The notes under the pieces are model-generated. The model ran no database searches. It saw only the letters and a program-made list of their open reading frames with translations, and had not been told where the DNA came from. Made by a program: the position numbers and the translations under genes. Shown here one piece after another: positions 17,186 through 25,883 of a DNA stretch of 40,502 bases (position 1 is its first letter; every line of letters begins with the position of its first letter). The DNA is from an uncultured candidate division Zixibacteria bacterium (GTDB lineage: Bacteria > Zixibacteria > MSB-5A5 > GN15 > FEB-12). The stretch spans positions 1 to 40,502 of the forward strand of contig CAJVYT010000004.1 in assembly GCA_913009765.1 (NCBI GenBank). The letters run 5' to 3'.

Positions 17186-18141
17186 TGGAAAAAATAATGC
17201 GGATTCTTTTATTGATGACACTGTTGTTGTCATTGGGTTGTTCAACAGTCAAAAAAAAAGTTGCTCAAGAAGAATTATCGCAGGATATAAAAATCAATCT
17301 TGTTTTTGAAAAAGAAATTAAAGGGAGCATACTCAGTGTATCTTTAAGTAAGCCCTATGGTTTAGCAATGGATTTTCAAGGTGATATTTTTGTTACCGAT
17401 GCGGGTAATAATCGTATTGTGAAATTTGATTCAGCGTTACACCCCATAAGAGAGTTTGGAGGATTTGGCTCCGATGAAGGGCATCTCAATTTCCCGACAT
17501 ATCTTACATTTGATAATGGGTTAAACCTTATGGTGTCAGATGAGAAAAATCAGCGTGTGGTACGGTTCAACTCACGTCTTTTATATGTAGATCAAATTTT
17601 ATTTTCAGATGAAGATGACCCGCTCAAGTTTGGGTATCCGTCAGGGATTTCTTTTACAAACTACGGGGAAACATGGATTGCTGACAGAGATAATAATCAA
17701 ATAGCAATTTTTAATAATATTGGTAAATATTCACATTCTCTTGGGCAGTTTGGTTATTCAGGCGGGCAGTTATCATCTCCGGAAAAGATTGTCAGGGACA
17801 AAAATAATGATTTTTTAGTTTGTGATGCCGGGAATAACAGAATTGTACGTTATGATGAATATGCAAATTATATAAATGAATATACCCTTGATTTATTTGA
17901 ATATCCTCAATCACTTGCAATTCATGATGATAAAATATTTGTTTTAGATTCATATTCCGGTTCTATTTTCTGTTTGTATAAAAATGGTCAGTTTATCGGT
18001 GAAATAGGAGCAAAATTATTAGGTGATAAAACAAAGCTGTTAAATCCTTCTGACATACTTTTTATCTCAAACGATAGAATTCTCATTTCTGATACCGGCA
18101 ATGATAGGTTAATTATCGGTAAGCTCATTATAGAAGAATAA
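17185..18141 (+). CDS. NHL-repeat beta-propeller lipoprotein
   Basis: This 318-residue protein has a lipobox at LLLSLGC (C19), so it is a lipoprotein. At least five NHL-type blades follow, recognisable by repeats such as DIFVTDAGNNRIVKFD, LMVSDEKNQRVVRFN, FLVCDAGNNRIVRYD and ILISDTGNDRLIIG, enough for a six-bladed propeller that fills the mature protein. NHL propellers bind partners or glycans and are usually scaffolds. The ATG at 17185 overlaps the previous stop. A second ATG at 17197 gives a tidier signal peptide (MRILLLMTLLLSLGC) and could be the real start. Its place between membrane and barrel proteins suggests an envelope scaffold. Confidence 0.8.
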   Translation: MEKIMRILLLMTLLLSLGCSTVKKKVAQEELSQDIKINLVFEKEIKGSILSVSLSKPYGLAMDFQGDIFVTDAGNNRIVKFDSALHPIREFGGFGSDEGHLNFPTYLTFDNGLNLMVSDEKNQRVVRFNSRLLYVDQILFSDEDDPLKFGYPSGISFTNYGETWIADRDNNQIAIFNNIGKYSHSLGQFGYSGGQLSSPEKIVRDKNNDFLVCDAGNNRIVRYDEYANYINEYTLDLFEYPQSLAIHDDKIFVLDSYSGSIFCLYKNGQFIGEIGAKLLGDKTKLLNPSDILFISNDRILISDTGNDRLIIGKLIIEE

Positions 18142-18153
18142 CCGGTTTTCGTT

Positions 18154-21100
18154 ATGCTTCGATTTATTATAACGATTTTCTTGTCTTGTTCCCTTTTTCA
18201 AAACATCACCGCCGCTCAAACAAAACTTCTTTTAGTTGGTGATAAAATTCAAAAACATATTTATATCAATACACACTTTATAGCAGAAAATTCCGATACG
18301 CTCATTTTGAACAATACAATTTTACAGCGAAATGCAGACTATCGTTTTAATAAAAAATTTAAGAGATTTGAACTATTGTTTGAACATACTTCAGATAGTG
18401 ATAGTTTGATCGTCGTATACCGATTGCTTCCAAACTGGTTACAGCAAAGATATGGGCAGGCACTTCCGGAAATAACCCCTAAAACGAAAACATCGACGAT
18501 AGTATTTCCAACAAAGAGTAAAAGATTGAAAAGTACAGAGTCTGATATAACTTTGGGTGGTTCTAAGTCATTCAGGTTCTCATCATCAAAATCTGGTAAT
18601 GCCGGTTTTAACCAAACCTTAGATTTAAATTTGTCGGGACATCTTGCTAAAAATCTTACACTTAAAGGGACGATTTCTGACAGAGGGTACAACCCTTCAT
18701 ATGGCACATCAAACAGCCGTCTTAATGAACTTGATAAAATAAACCTTAAGGTAGAGTCACCTAATTTTTTGGCACAGATAGGTGATATCGTCTTAAGGGG
18801 GACAAAAAATAGTGGAATACGGGAGAAGAAAATATCAGGGTTAGACATGTCAGTGCATAATAAAAATATGCGTTTGGGTATAACTGCCGCCAGACCAAAA
18901 GGGCAGTATAATTCTGTTTCATTTCTTGGTTCGGAAAACAAACAGGGACCGTATCAAATAAAATCACAAGGAGCTCGTTTGGCAATAATCCCCGGTTCCG
19001 AAACAGTATGGCTTGACGGTGTTGAGCTAAAACGTGGTGCCAAAGATGATTACACTCTTGATTATCCAAACGGGCAGATAACATTTGACGTGAGTCATAA
19101 AATTGATAACAGAAGTAGGATTGTAATTGATTATGAACCGCTTTCATCTGACTATAAACAGGAATATTTACAGACACATACACAAATTTTTTCTACTGAT
19201 ACCACCTTTTCATTTAATTTTGGCTGGATACGTGAAGGAGACGATAAAAATGAAAATTTGTCGCAGACTTTTACAATTTCCGATGAACAGCTTTTAGCAA
19301 ATCTTTCGGGTGAGGATATGATTTATAAATCAGGACTGTTGTCTGACACATTGGGTTCATACAATATATTATCGGATTCACTTCCCGATACGGTCTATCA
19401 ATATGCAGGTGAAAATGTCGGGCAGTATGATGTTCGTTTTTCTTTTGTTGATTCTGGGAACGGTGCATATATCTATCTTGGCGGCAGTCAATATCAATAT
19501 GTTGGCAGCAGCAATGGTGATTATTTGCCGATTATTTTGTTATATACTCCTAAACGAACAGATTATCTGCAAAGTTCATTTACCATAGACAAAAATAAAA
19601 TAGGCATACTGCAAACAGAGTGGCGTCAGAGTAGAAAAAAAAATAATTTGTTTGCCTTAGATGATAATTCAATTCAAAAAAATTATTATCATTTTACATA
19701 CGATAACTCATTTTTGAAATCTAAAAATAAAATCAACGCACAATACAGTAGAAAAGAATTCGGATACCAAGAGAGAAACAGAGTCAATCAGGCTGATTAT
19801 GCCTATCAATTCTATCTTCCTGCAATGAGTCAGTTTTTTGCCGATGAAGAGTTATCATCTGTAAGTGCTTTCATACAGGCACATCATTCTTTGTCGATTA
19901 AACCTCAGTTTAGTTTGTTGAATTATTCAGGTCAGTTTAATGCAAAAAAACAGTCTGTTATTGTTCGATATACACCTTATAAAAAATTGACATTGTCAGG
20001 TGAGATGCATTCTGTGAAAACTGATTTAACCAATTTGTCTGATATGCGTCATGGTAAGAGTAATGATGTATATTTTAAGAGTACATATAATGTTTATAAA
20101 AAATACAACATCATCAGTTGGTACAAAAAAACAGAACGAACTAATAACTATGATGATACTTTGAACGGGTTTGCACATGATGCTTATCAGATTCAGTTTG
20201 CTGACAGACACTCGGAAATATCTTATCAATATTATACAGAGGATACACTGTCTCTTACTTGGAAAAAACAGAAAAATAGAAAACGAATTCAGCTTAAATC
20301 AGAAAATAGATTGTACCAAATTGATTATACATTGCAAATGTATTACCAGCAAACAGATAATCTTACCGGCAAAGAATCATCATTACTTACAAGAGGGAAT
20401 TTTATTTATTCTAATAGAAAACACAACGTGCAAATACAATCATCATATATGCTTTCCGATGAAACCAGATTCAGTAAAGGTATTCGATATTTAGAGGTTA
20501 ACGATGGAGAGGGAGACTATATATTTTCAGACAGTCAATTTATTCCTGAATCAGGCGGTAATTATATTTTGGTTGAGGAACTGCTCTCGGAATCAGCACC
20601 AGTGAAACGAGGTGAAAAATCCTTTTCACTATCAAAAAAATGGAGTAATGTATATCTTAGGTTTAACTCAATTATCAATGAAGAACTATTTGCATCTGAA
20701 TCTCGCAGGGCAGAATGGATAATTCCTTTTTATTCCGATGCTAACTTGTCATATCTTTTTTTTAGTAGAACATTGAAAGGGACTCTTAAATCTTTTCCAA
20801 TTAAAGGTGGGTATGCATTTACATTGAATTTTTCAGACAAGAGAGAGAATAGATTTATCAATCTGCGGAACCGTCTAAAGAAATCTCTAAACAGTGAGGT
20901 TATTCTTAATCAGAATGTGCAACAATATTTTATAGAAGAAAGATTTGAATATTTTAAAGATGAACGTGATGCATATTATTTTAGAGAAGGTGATGTAGAT
21001 GGATTTGCTGTCTCCGGCAAAATAAAGCAGATAACTGACAGAAATGAATCTGCAGTACAATTAAAATTTAGATCAGCAGTATCTGCTGATTCTAAAAAGT

Positions 21101-21387
21101 CAGATATCTATATGCTGTTTTTAGAAAATAGATTTAAACTGCCAAAAAAAGGCGAGCTAAAACTGCAGGCGGAATTTTATAAATCAAACAACAATAATAC
21201 TATTACAACATCAGAAAGTTATTTATTAACAGATAACAGACCGGGGACTCAAGGTGTGGTGTGGTCTGTTATCTTTCGGGCAAAAATAAAAAAAGAATTT
21301 AGACTTAATTTTACCATACAGGGTCGTCATTCCGATATAAACCAAGCACGAATTTTTGCAAGGACTGAGTTTATCGCTCAATTTTGA
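18154..21387 (+). CDS. Large putative outer-membrane beta-barrel protein, unknown family
   Basis: This 1077-residue protein has a signal peptide of about 21 residues (FIITIFLSCSLFQNITA). From about 340 it is made of alternating polar and hydrophobic beta strands with aromatic girdles and ends in Phe (EFIAQF), as outer-membrane barrels do. The first third holds a beta-domain module present twice: at 47-75 (SDTLILNNTILQRNADY) and 282-313 (SETVWLDGVELKRGAKDDY). Between them is a barrel-like block (FRFSSSKSGNAGFNQ to TISDRGYN). I cannot name the family. SprA/Sov, the type IX translocon, is over twice this length and is only a speculative comparison. It is followed after one base by an Omp85 gene, which suggests joint assembly or function. 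Confidence 0.7.
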   Translation: MLRFIITIFLSCSLFQNITAAQTKLLLVGDKIQKHIYINTHFIAENSDTLILNNTILQRNADYRFNKKFKRFELLFEHTSDSDSLIVVYRLLPNWLQQRYGQALPEITPKTKTSTIVFPTKSKRLKSTESDITLGGSKSFRFSSSKSGNAGFNQTLDLNLSGHLAKNLTLKGTISDRGYNPSYGTSNSRLNELDKINLKVESPNFLAQIGDIVLRGTKNSGIREKKISGLDMSVHNKNMRLGITAARPKGQYNSVSFLGSENKQGPYQIKSQGARLAIIPGSETVWLDGVELKRGAKDDYTLDYPNGQITFDVSHKIDNRSRIVIDYEPLSSDYKQEYLQTHTQIFSTDTTFSFNFGWIREGDDKNENLSQTFTISDEQLLANLSGEDMIYKSGLLSDTLGSYNILSDSLPDTVYQYAGENVGQYDVRFSFVDSGNGAYIYLGGSQYQYVGSSNGDYLPIILLYTPKRTDYLQSSFTIDKNKIGILQTEWRQSRKKNNLFALDDNSIQKNYYHFTYDNSFLKSKNKINAQYSRKEFGYQERNRVNQADYAYQFYLPAMSQFFADEELSSVSAFIQAHHSLSIKPQFSLLNYSGQFNAKKQSVIVRYTPYKKLTLSGEMHSVKTDLTNLSDMRHGKSNDVYFKSTYNVYKKYNIISWYKKTERTNNYDDTLNGFAHDAYQIQFADRHSEISYQYYTEDTLSLTWKKQKNRKRIQLKSENRLYQIDYTLQMYYQQTDNLTGKESSLLTRGNFIYSNRKHNVQIQSSYMLSDETRFSKGIRYLEVNDGEGDYIFSDSQFIPESGGNYILVEELLSESAPVKRGEKSFSLSKKWSNVYLRFNSIINEELFASESRRAEWIIPFYSDANLSYLFFSRTLKGTLKSFPIKGGYAFTLNFSDKRENRFINLRNRLKKSLNSEVILNQNVQQYFIEERFEYFKDERDAYYFREGDVDGFAVSGKIKQITDRNESAVQLKFRSAVSADSKKSDIYMLFLENRFKLPKKGELKLQAEFYKSNNNNTITTSESYLLTDNRPGTQGVVWSVIFRAKIKKEFRLNFTIQGRHSDINQARIFARTEFIAQF

Positions 21388-21388
21388 C

Positions 21389-22999
21389 ATGAAAAAAATT
21401 ATACTCTACATAAGCTGTTTGCTGGTTATTGCTGTGTCTGCTAATGCCTCTGTATTGCAGTTTCTTGATAACAGCAACACAGCCATGCATAAAAAAATAG
21501 AGAAAAATTCAGTATTGCATAATTTGGATTCACTTAATATGTATTTTCTGAATCAAGGGTTTCTTGATGTTTCGATAACTAAAAAAACTGACACATTGCA
21601 GATATTGCTTGGCAGTCAATATATGTTTCAAAATATATTTATAGATACAAAACCGGCAAATAAATCTTTGATACAAAAGGCATTCAAAAAAGAGAATGTC
21701 AATTTTGAGATAGACAAAATACTGCAAAAAGAAAAAGAGAGAGGTTTTCAATTTGCAACTGTCACTGTTGAATCAACAGTTGTGAAAAATAATTTTGTGG
21801 ATTTATTCTGTTCCTTAAATGAAGGACCTCAAGTAATATTAGACTCTTTGAAATTTGAAGGGCTTACGAAAACTCATGATAATTTATTGTATAAATATTT
21901 TACTCCCAACGATTCACTTATTACGCCAAAACTGTTGGGTACAATCGAAAATGATGCCTTGGCAATACCGTTTATACAGTTTGTTCCGCCGATAAAACAA
22001 GAGCTGCTCCAAGGGTACCGAACAGCAAATCTTATCGTGCCGTTCAAAGAAAAGAGCAATCTGCTATTTGAAGGAGGTGGTGGATATTTGTCGGAATCTG
22101 ATTTGTTCGTTTGGAATATGTCTTTAGACTTTCAGAATATTTTTGGCGGAGGTCAGAACATATCTATTGTTTCACAAAAGAAAGATGTGAATCATCAGTA
22201 TTTACAATTTCAGTATAAACAGCCAATTTTTTTGTTTGGAATTGGTTCTGTTGCTTTGTCAGTTCAAACCAGAGACTATCGCGAACTATTTTATGAGTTT
22301 CTTCTGAACTCACAACTTCGGACATATCTTAATAAGAAAACTAAAATAGGTTTCTACGGACAGTATAAATCTGTTGAACAGGATAATAATCTTTCATACA
22401 GAGCTGCTCAACTTTCTTTTTCTATACAAAATAAAAACTTGAAACTTTCAAAATATACGTCTCATACTTTTTTTTATGATTGGAAATTAAGTTATGGGAA
22501 TAGAAAATATTCCGGCGATACAAGTTCAGCACTTGCTTTACATAGTTCTTTTAATGAATCACGGATAGAAATAAACAATCAATATTATATAAGCCTCAAG
22601 TATCCATTGACATTTTTTGTTGAGATGAATTTTCAGAGTTATCAAACCGATGAAACTCTTCCGCCTTTGGCAGAGCTTTATTTGGTCGGCGGTACCAACT
22701 CTATTCGGGGATTTAAAGATGAGCAGTTTCCATCTATAAGAAATATTACCGCTTCATTTGAACCACAGTACCGGTTCAATGAGGGGAATATCTTCTTGTT
22801 CTACGATGGCGGATATATATATAACCGAACTTCTTCAGACTTATTTGATTTTCAAGAATCTACCATATACCGCCATGGGTACGGTGGAGGTATTTCTTTA
22901 CAGAACAACTCTAATTCTCTCAAAATCTCTTTTGGCTGGACTAAAAATCTGACTTTTGATAATCCCAGAATTTCTTTAGAGTTAAAAACACAATTATAA
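21389..22999 (+). CDS. Omp85-superfamily outer-membrane protein (BamA/TamA/FhaC-like)
   Basis: From the ATG one base after the previous stop, this is a 536-residue protein with signal peptide (YISCLLVIAVSANAS). One or two POTRA-like domains cover about 30-200, including the typical FCSLNEGPQVILDSLKFEGL. A 16-strand-type barrel follows from about 215 (LLFEGGGGYLSESDLF). The conserved loop motif is present as IRGF (439-442) within LVGGTNSIRGFKDE, and a C-terminal strand ends the protein. Omp85 proteins insert barrels or secrete polypeptides across the outer membrane. It is shorter than BamA, closer to TamA or two-partner transporters. The upstream giant barrel is the obvious candidate substrate or partner. 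It is the last gene of the co-directional envelope run. Confidence 0.85.
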   Translation: MKKIILYISCLLVIAVSANASVLQFLDNSNTAMHKKIEKNSVLHNLDSLNMYFLNQGFLDVSITKKTDTLQILLGSQYMFQNIFIDTKPANKSLIQKAFKKENVNFEIDKILQKEKERGFQFATVTVESTVVKNNFVDLFCSLNEGPQVILDSLKFEGLTKTHDNLLYKYFTPNDSLITPKLLGTIENDALAIPFIQFVPPIKQELLQGYRTANLIVPFKEKSNLLFEGGGGYLSESDLFVWNMSLDFQNIFGGGQNISIVSQKKDVNHQYLQFQYKQPIFLFGIGSVALSVQTRDYRELFYEFLLNSQLRTYLNKKTKIGFYGQYKSVEQDNNLSYRAAQLSFSIQNKNLKLSKYTSHTFFYDWKLSYGNRKYSGDTSSALALHSSFNESRIEINNQYYISLKYPLTFFVEMNFQSYQTDETLPPLAELYLVGGTNSIRGFKDEQFPSIRNITASFEPQYRFNEGNIFLFYDGGYIYNRTSSDLFDFQESTIYRHGYGGGISLQNNSNSLKISFGWTKNLTFDNPRISLELKTQL

Positions 23000-23002
23000 A
23001 AG

Positions 23003-23031
23003 TTGACTCAACAGGGCGACTTATATATGCT
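23003..23031 (+). promoter_or_regulatory. Possible promoter before the UbiA-family gene
   Basis: TTGACT (23003-23008), 17 bases, then TATGCT (23026-23031). The expected start site falls at about 23038, the likely ATG, which would make a leaderless message. No ribosome binding site is visible there. Low confidence, because the -10 matches only four of six bases. Confidence 0.3.
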
Positions 23032-23037
23032 TTGTAT

Positions 23038-23883
23038 ATGAACAAAATATTACCTTACGTTATTATAATTCGTCCAATAAATTGTCTTCTCGCTTCAATA
23101 ACTGTTTGGGTGGGGGCGATGATGACTTGGCTAACACCGCAGATTTATTCACCGCTGCTTGCATCGGTTGCGACATTTCTCGTCTGTGCGGCAGGTAATA
23201 TTGTCAATGATATTGTAGATATTCCAATTGACAGAATAAATCGTCCCGAGAGAGTCTTGGTACAAAAAAAAATATCAACGACATCTGCTTATATTTATTC
23301 AATTGTTTTAAATATCACGGCACTTATTATCGCTTTATTTGTAAATCTTGAAGTGTTTGTCGCTGCTATAACAGCAATTAGTTTACTATTTTTGTACAAT
23401 TATAAGGCAAAACAGATACCGTTTTTGGGTAATATCATTATAGCTTTTTTGGCAGGTATGGTATTTATTACCGGCGGATTAGCAATAGACCGAATTCTCG
23501 CCTTTACTTTACCCGGACCTTTTATTGGAGCTGTGTTTGCATTTCTTTTTCATGTTGTTCGGGAGATTGTAAAAGACAGCCAAGATATTGATGGAGACCT
23601 GCAGGCAGGTATAAAAACTATCCCAATAATTTTTGGAAAGCGATTTTCTATTGCTGCGGCAATGGTTATTTTTCTGATATTGACTTTATTTACATATATC
23701 CCAATTCTCAAAGGCTGGTATTCTGAGGCGTATAGAATACTTACGGTTTATATTGTGGATTTACCATTATTAGGCTTTTTGATTTTTCTTTGGGGGAATC
23801 CGACAACAAAAATGCTTTCTATCGGCTCGTTTTTACTTAAACTTGGTATGGGGATTGGCATTGTCGCCTTAATTATTTCATAA
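23038..23883 (+). CDS. UbiA-family prenyltransferase, (di)geranylgeranylglyceryl-phosphate synthase-like
   Basis: This 281-residue integral membrane protein has about eight hydrophobic segments. The first Asp-rich motif is NDIVDIPIDRINRP (N57, D58, D61, D65) and the second is KDSQDIDGD (D180, D183, D187). These bind the Mg-diphosphate of the prenyl donor. The NxxxDxxIDxINRPxR form and the short length are typical of the family annotated as geranylgeranylglycerol-phosphate geranylgeranyltransferase, the second ether-bond enzyme of archaeal-type lipids, which is known in FCB bacteria. The real acceptor cannot be read from sequence; quinone or other prenyl transfers are possible. I start at the ATG rather than a TTG two codons earlier. 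It stands apart from both flanking operons. Confidence 0.75.
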   Translation: MNKILPYVIIIRPINCLLASITVWVGAMMTWLTPQIYSPLLASVATFLVCAAGNIVNDIVDIPIDRINRPERVLVQKKISTTSAYIYSIVLNITALIIALFVNLEVFVAAITAISLLFLYNYKAKQIPFLGNIIIAFLAGMVFITGGLAIDRILAFTLPGPFIGAVFAFLFHVVREIVKDSQDIDGDLQAGIKTIPIIFGKRFSIAAAMVIFLILTLFTYIPILKGWYSEAYRILTVYIVDLPLLGFLIFLWGNPTTKMLSIGSFLLKLGMGIGIVALIIS

Positions 23884-23887
23884 AATT

Positions 23888-23949
23888 TTGAAACGTTTCA
23901 CTTCAATATCAGTATAATTTCAGTTACAAGAGTAACTTGTAGTTGAAAT
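23888..23949 (+). promoter_or_regulatory. Bat operon promoter region with two palindromes
   Basis: TGAAACGTTTCA (23889-23900) is a perfect 12-base palindrome covering a possible -35, TTGAAA (23888-23893); TATAAT lies at 23913-23918 after a longish 19-base spacer. A second symmetric element starts within the -10: ATTTCA (23917-23922) with TGAAAT (23944-23949), and inside it TACAAG (23925-23930) with CTTGTA (23936-23941). The placement is what a repressor with two operators would need. TGAAACGTTTCA resembles LacI-family operators. This is inference. Confidence 0.5.
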
Positions 23950-23997
23950 ACTATTAAAAATGTGTTAGATACTGCAAGAATTAAAATGAGATTAAAA

Positions 23998-24861
23998 ATG
24001 ACGCAAAAAATAATACAAGTAATATTTTTATTATGTATCGTGCTGACGATTTCAACTTCTGCATATGCTGAAATTAAAGTTTCGCAATCAATTTCTGAAT
24101 CTAAGATAGCTTTTGAAGATTCCGTTCAATTTCAAATATTAATCGAATGGGAAGGCAGCCAAACAGCATATCTGTTTCATAAACCGCTCAGTCCATATAT
24201 TGACAGGATGAAAATCAGAGAATTCAGCTCTTCGGTTAGTTCACATACCGTTGATGGTGTTGAAATTACTCGAAAAAAATATGACTACACTCTCATCCCG
24301 ACTTCGGCAGGATTGGGATTAATTGACTCTATTTCAATTGCTTATATGAAAAGAAACGATTCTGTTCCAGGAGTAGTAGTGACCGAACCGATGGAGGTAT
24401 TGATTGCCAATCCTATTGCGAAAGTGAAAGATGAAGGCGGTTTTAATTATTGGCTGTTGTATCTTTTACTGTTTGTAATAATAGTAGGTGTGTTATCATA
24501 TTTGAAATTACGAAAAAATAAAAAATCAATTAAAAAGGGATTATCCCCAAAAGAACAATTTCTCGCTGAATTAACAACTCTGAAAAATGAATCAGTGTCT
24601 GATATGAAAAAATTTCAAACGCAGCTTTATAGTGCATTATCAAAATATCTTGTTACCGAATATAAGGTTGATGTTTCTAAAATGAATGCGGATGCAATTA
24701 TTGGAGAACTTTCCAATGCCGGAATGAGTATAAAAAAAGCTGAGCAGATTAGAAATTGGATACAGCAGGCAGAAATAGATAAATATGCTCCAATTACGCA
24801 GTCGCCGGGTGCGGTTGTAAGATTGGAGTCAGAAATACGAACTTTTTTTGAAAAGATATAA
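23998..24861 (+). CDS. BatD-like membrane protein, first gene of the Bat operon
   Basis: Taken from the ATG at 23998 this is 287 residues; in-frame starts at 23962 (GTG) and 23986 (ATG) are possible, and none has a clear ribosome binding site. A signal peptide (VIFLLCIVLTISTSAYA) leads to a periplasmic beta-sandwich at about 20-145, like the immunoglobulin-like repeats of BatD proteins (SQSISESKIAFEDSVQFQI). One membrane helix follows (YWLLYLLLFVIIVGVLSYL), then a basic stretch and a cytoplasmic helical tail of about 110 residues. The layout is the same as that of the fourth gene of this operon and the C-terminal half of BatD. It likely anchors the Bat/MoxR complex; the exact role is unknown. 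Confidence 0.65.
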   Translation: MTQKIIQVIFLLCIVLTISTSAYAEIKVSQSISESKIAFEDSVQFQILIEWEGSQTAYLFHKPLSPYIDRMKIREFSSSVSSHTVDGVEITRKKYDYTLIPTSAGLGLIDSISIAYMKRNDSVPGVVVTEPMEVLIANPIAKVKDEGGFNYWLLYLLLFVIIVGVLSYLKLRKNKKSIKKGLSPKEQFLAELTTLKNESVSDMKKFQTQLYSALSKYLVTEYKVDVSKMNADAIIGELSNAGMSIKKAEQIRNWIQQAEIDKYAPITQSPGAVVRLESEIRTFFEKI

Positions 24862-24884
24862 TGTAATAAAATAATGGAGTACAG

Positions 24885-25874
24885 ATGAACACAGATATTC
24901 AGGAAATTCAAGCTCGAGTAGACAAAGAAGCTCAGTTTGTTGAAAAACTGATGGCTCAAATGAGTTCTGTCATTGTTGGACAGTCTTATTTGATAGAACG
25001 TCTTCTTATTGGAATTTTAGCTGACGGACATATTCTTATTGAGGGTGTTCCGGGGTTGGCTAAAACTCTTTCGGTGAATACGCTTGCTAATGCTATTCAG
25101 GCAAAATTTCAGCGTTTACAATTTACGCCTGATTTGCTGCCTGCCGATTTAATCGGTACCATGATTTACAATCCGCAAACAGCGGAATTCACAATTAAAA
25201 AAGGTCCGGTTTTTGCTAATTTGATTTTAGCCGATGAAATCAACCGTGCCCCTGCCAAAGTACAATCGGCACTTCTTGAGGCGATGCAGGAACGTCAGGT
25301 TACAATCAGCGATACAACTTTCAAACTGGATGAACCGTTTTTGGTGATGGCAACACAAAATCCGATTGAGCAGGAAGGTACCTATCCGCTTCCTGAAGCA
25401 CAGGTTGACCGTTTTATGCTGATGCTTAAAATAGGTTATCCGTCACCGACCGAAGAGCGGATCATTATGGATAAAAACACATCAACTGAAAAAAACAGTG
25501 TTGAAAGAGTTATCACACTGCAGGAAATTATCACTGCTCGTGATGTTGTTCGTTCAATTTATATTGATGATAAAATTAAGGATTATATTATTAATATTGT
25601 TTTTGCCACTCGTGAGCCTGAAAAATATGGTTTGGGTGATATTAAGAATTTGATTTCGTTTGGTGTCTCTCCTCGAGCAACAATTTATCTAAACTTAGCG
25701 GCAAAAGCTCATGCTTTTTTAAAAGGACGTGGATATGTTACACCCGAAGATATCAAAGCTATCGGGCATGATGTGCTGCGGCACCGTTTGCTGATTACAT
25801 ACGAGGCTGAAGCGGAAGAGATTACTTCCGATGATTTAGTTTCTAAAATATTTGACACAATAGAGGTTCCATAA
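24885..25874 (+). CDS. moxR: MoxR-family AAA+ ATPase
   Basis: This 329-residue cytoplasmic ATPase has Walker A GVPGLAKT at 54-61, Walker B ILADEINRA (D117, E118), the MoxR-specific LLEAMQERQVTI after it, sensor 1 in MATQNPIEQEGTYPLPEAQVDRF, and a C-terminal lid ending in DIKAIGHDVLRHRL. MoxR ATPases act as chaperones that load or remodel VWA-domain partners, and here BatA and BatB are encoded downstream with a DUF58 protein between. Length and motif order are normal. GGAGT at 24876-24880 fixes the start. Confidence 0.93.
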   Translation: MNTDIQEIQARVDKEAQFVEKLMAQMSSVIVGQSYLIERLLIGILADGHILIEGVPGLAKTLSVNTLANAIQAKFQRLQFTPDLLPADLIGTMIYNPQTAEFTIKKGPVFANLILADEINRAPAKVQSALLEAMQERQVTISDTTFKLDEPFLVMATQNPIEQEGTYPLPEAQVDRFMLMLKIGYPSPTEERIIMDKNTSTEKNSVERVITLQEIITARDVVRSIYIDDKIKDYIINIVFATREPEKYGLGDIKNLISFGVSPRATIYLNLAAKAHAFLKGRGYVTPEDIKAIGHDVLRHRLLITYEAEAEEITSDDLVSKIFDTIEVP

Positions 25875-25883
25875 ACCGACGTT

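Noticed and set aside
18339..18941. 200-codon minus-strand frame inside the large barrel gene
   Set aside because: It lies fully opposite a gene with signal peptide and coherent beta-strand pattern, and has no start site or domain of its own.
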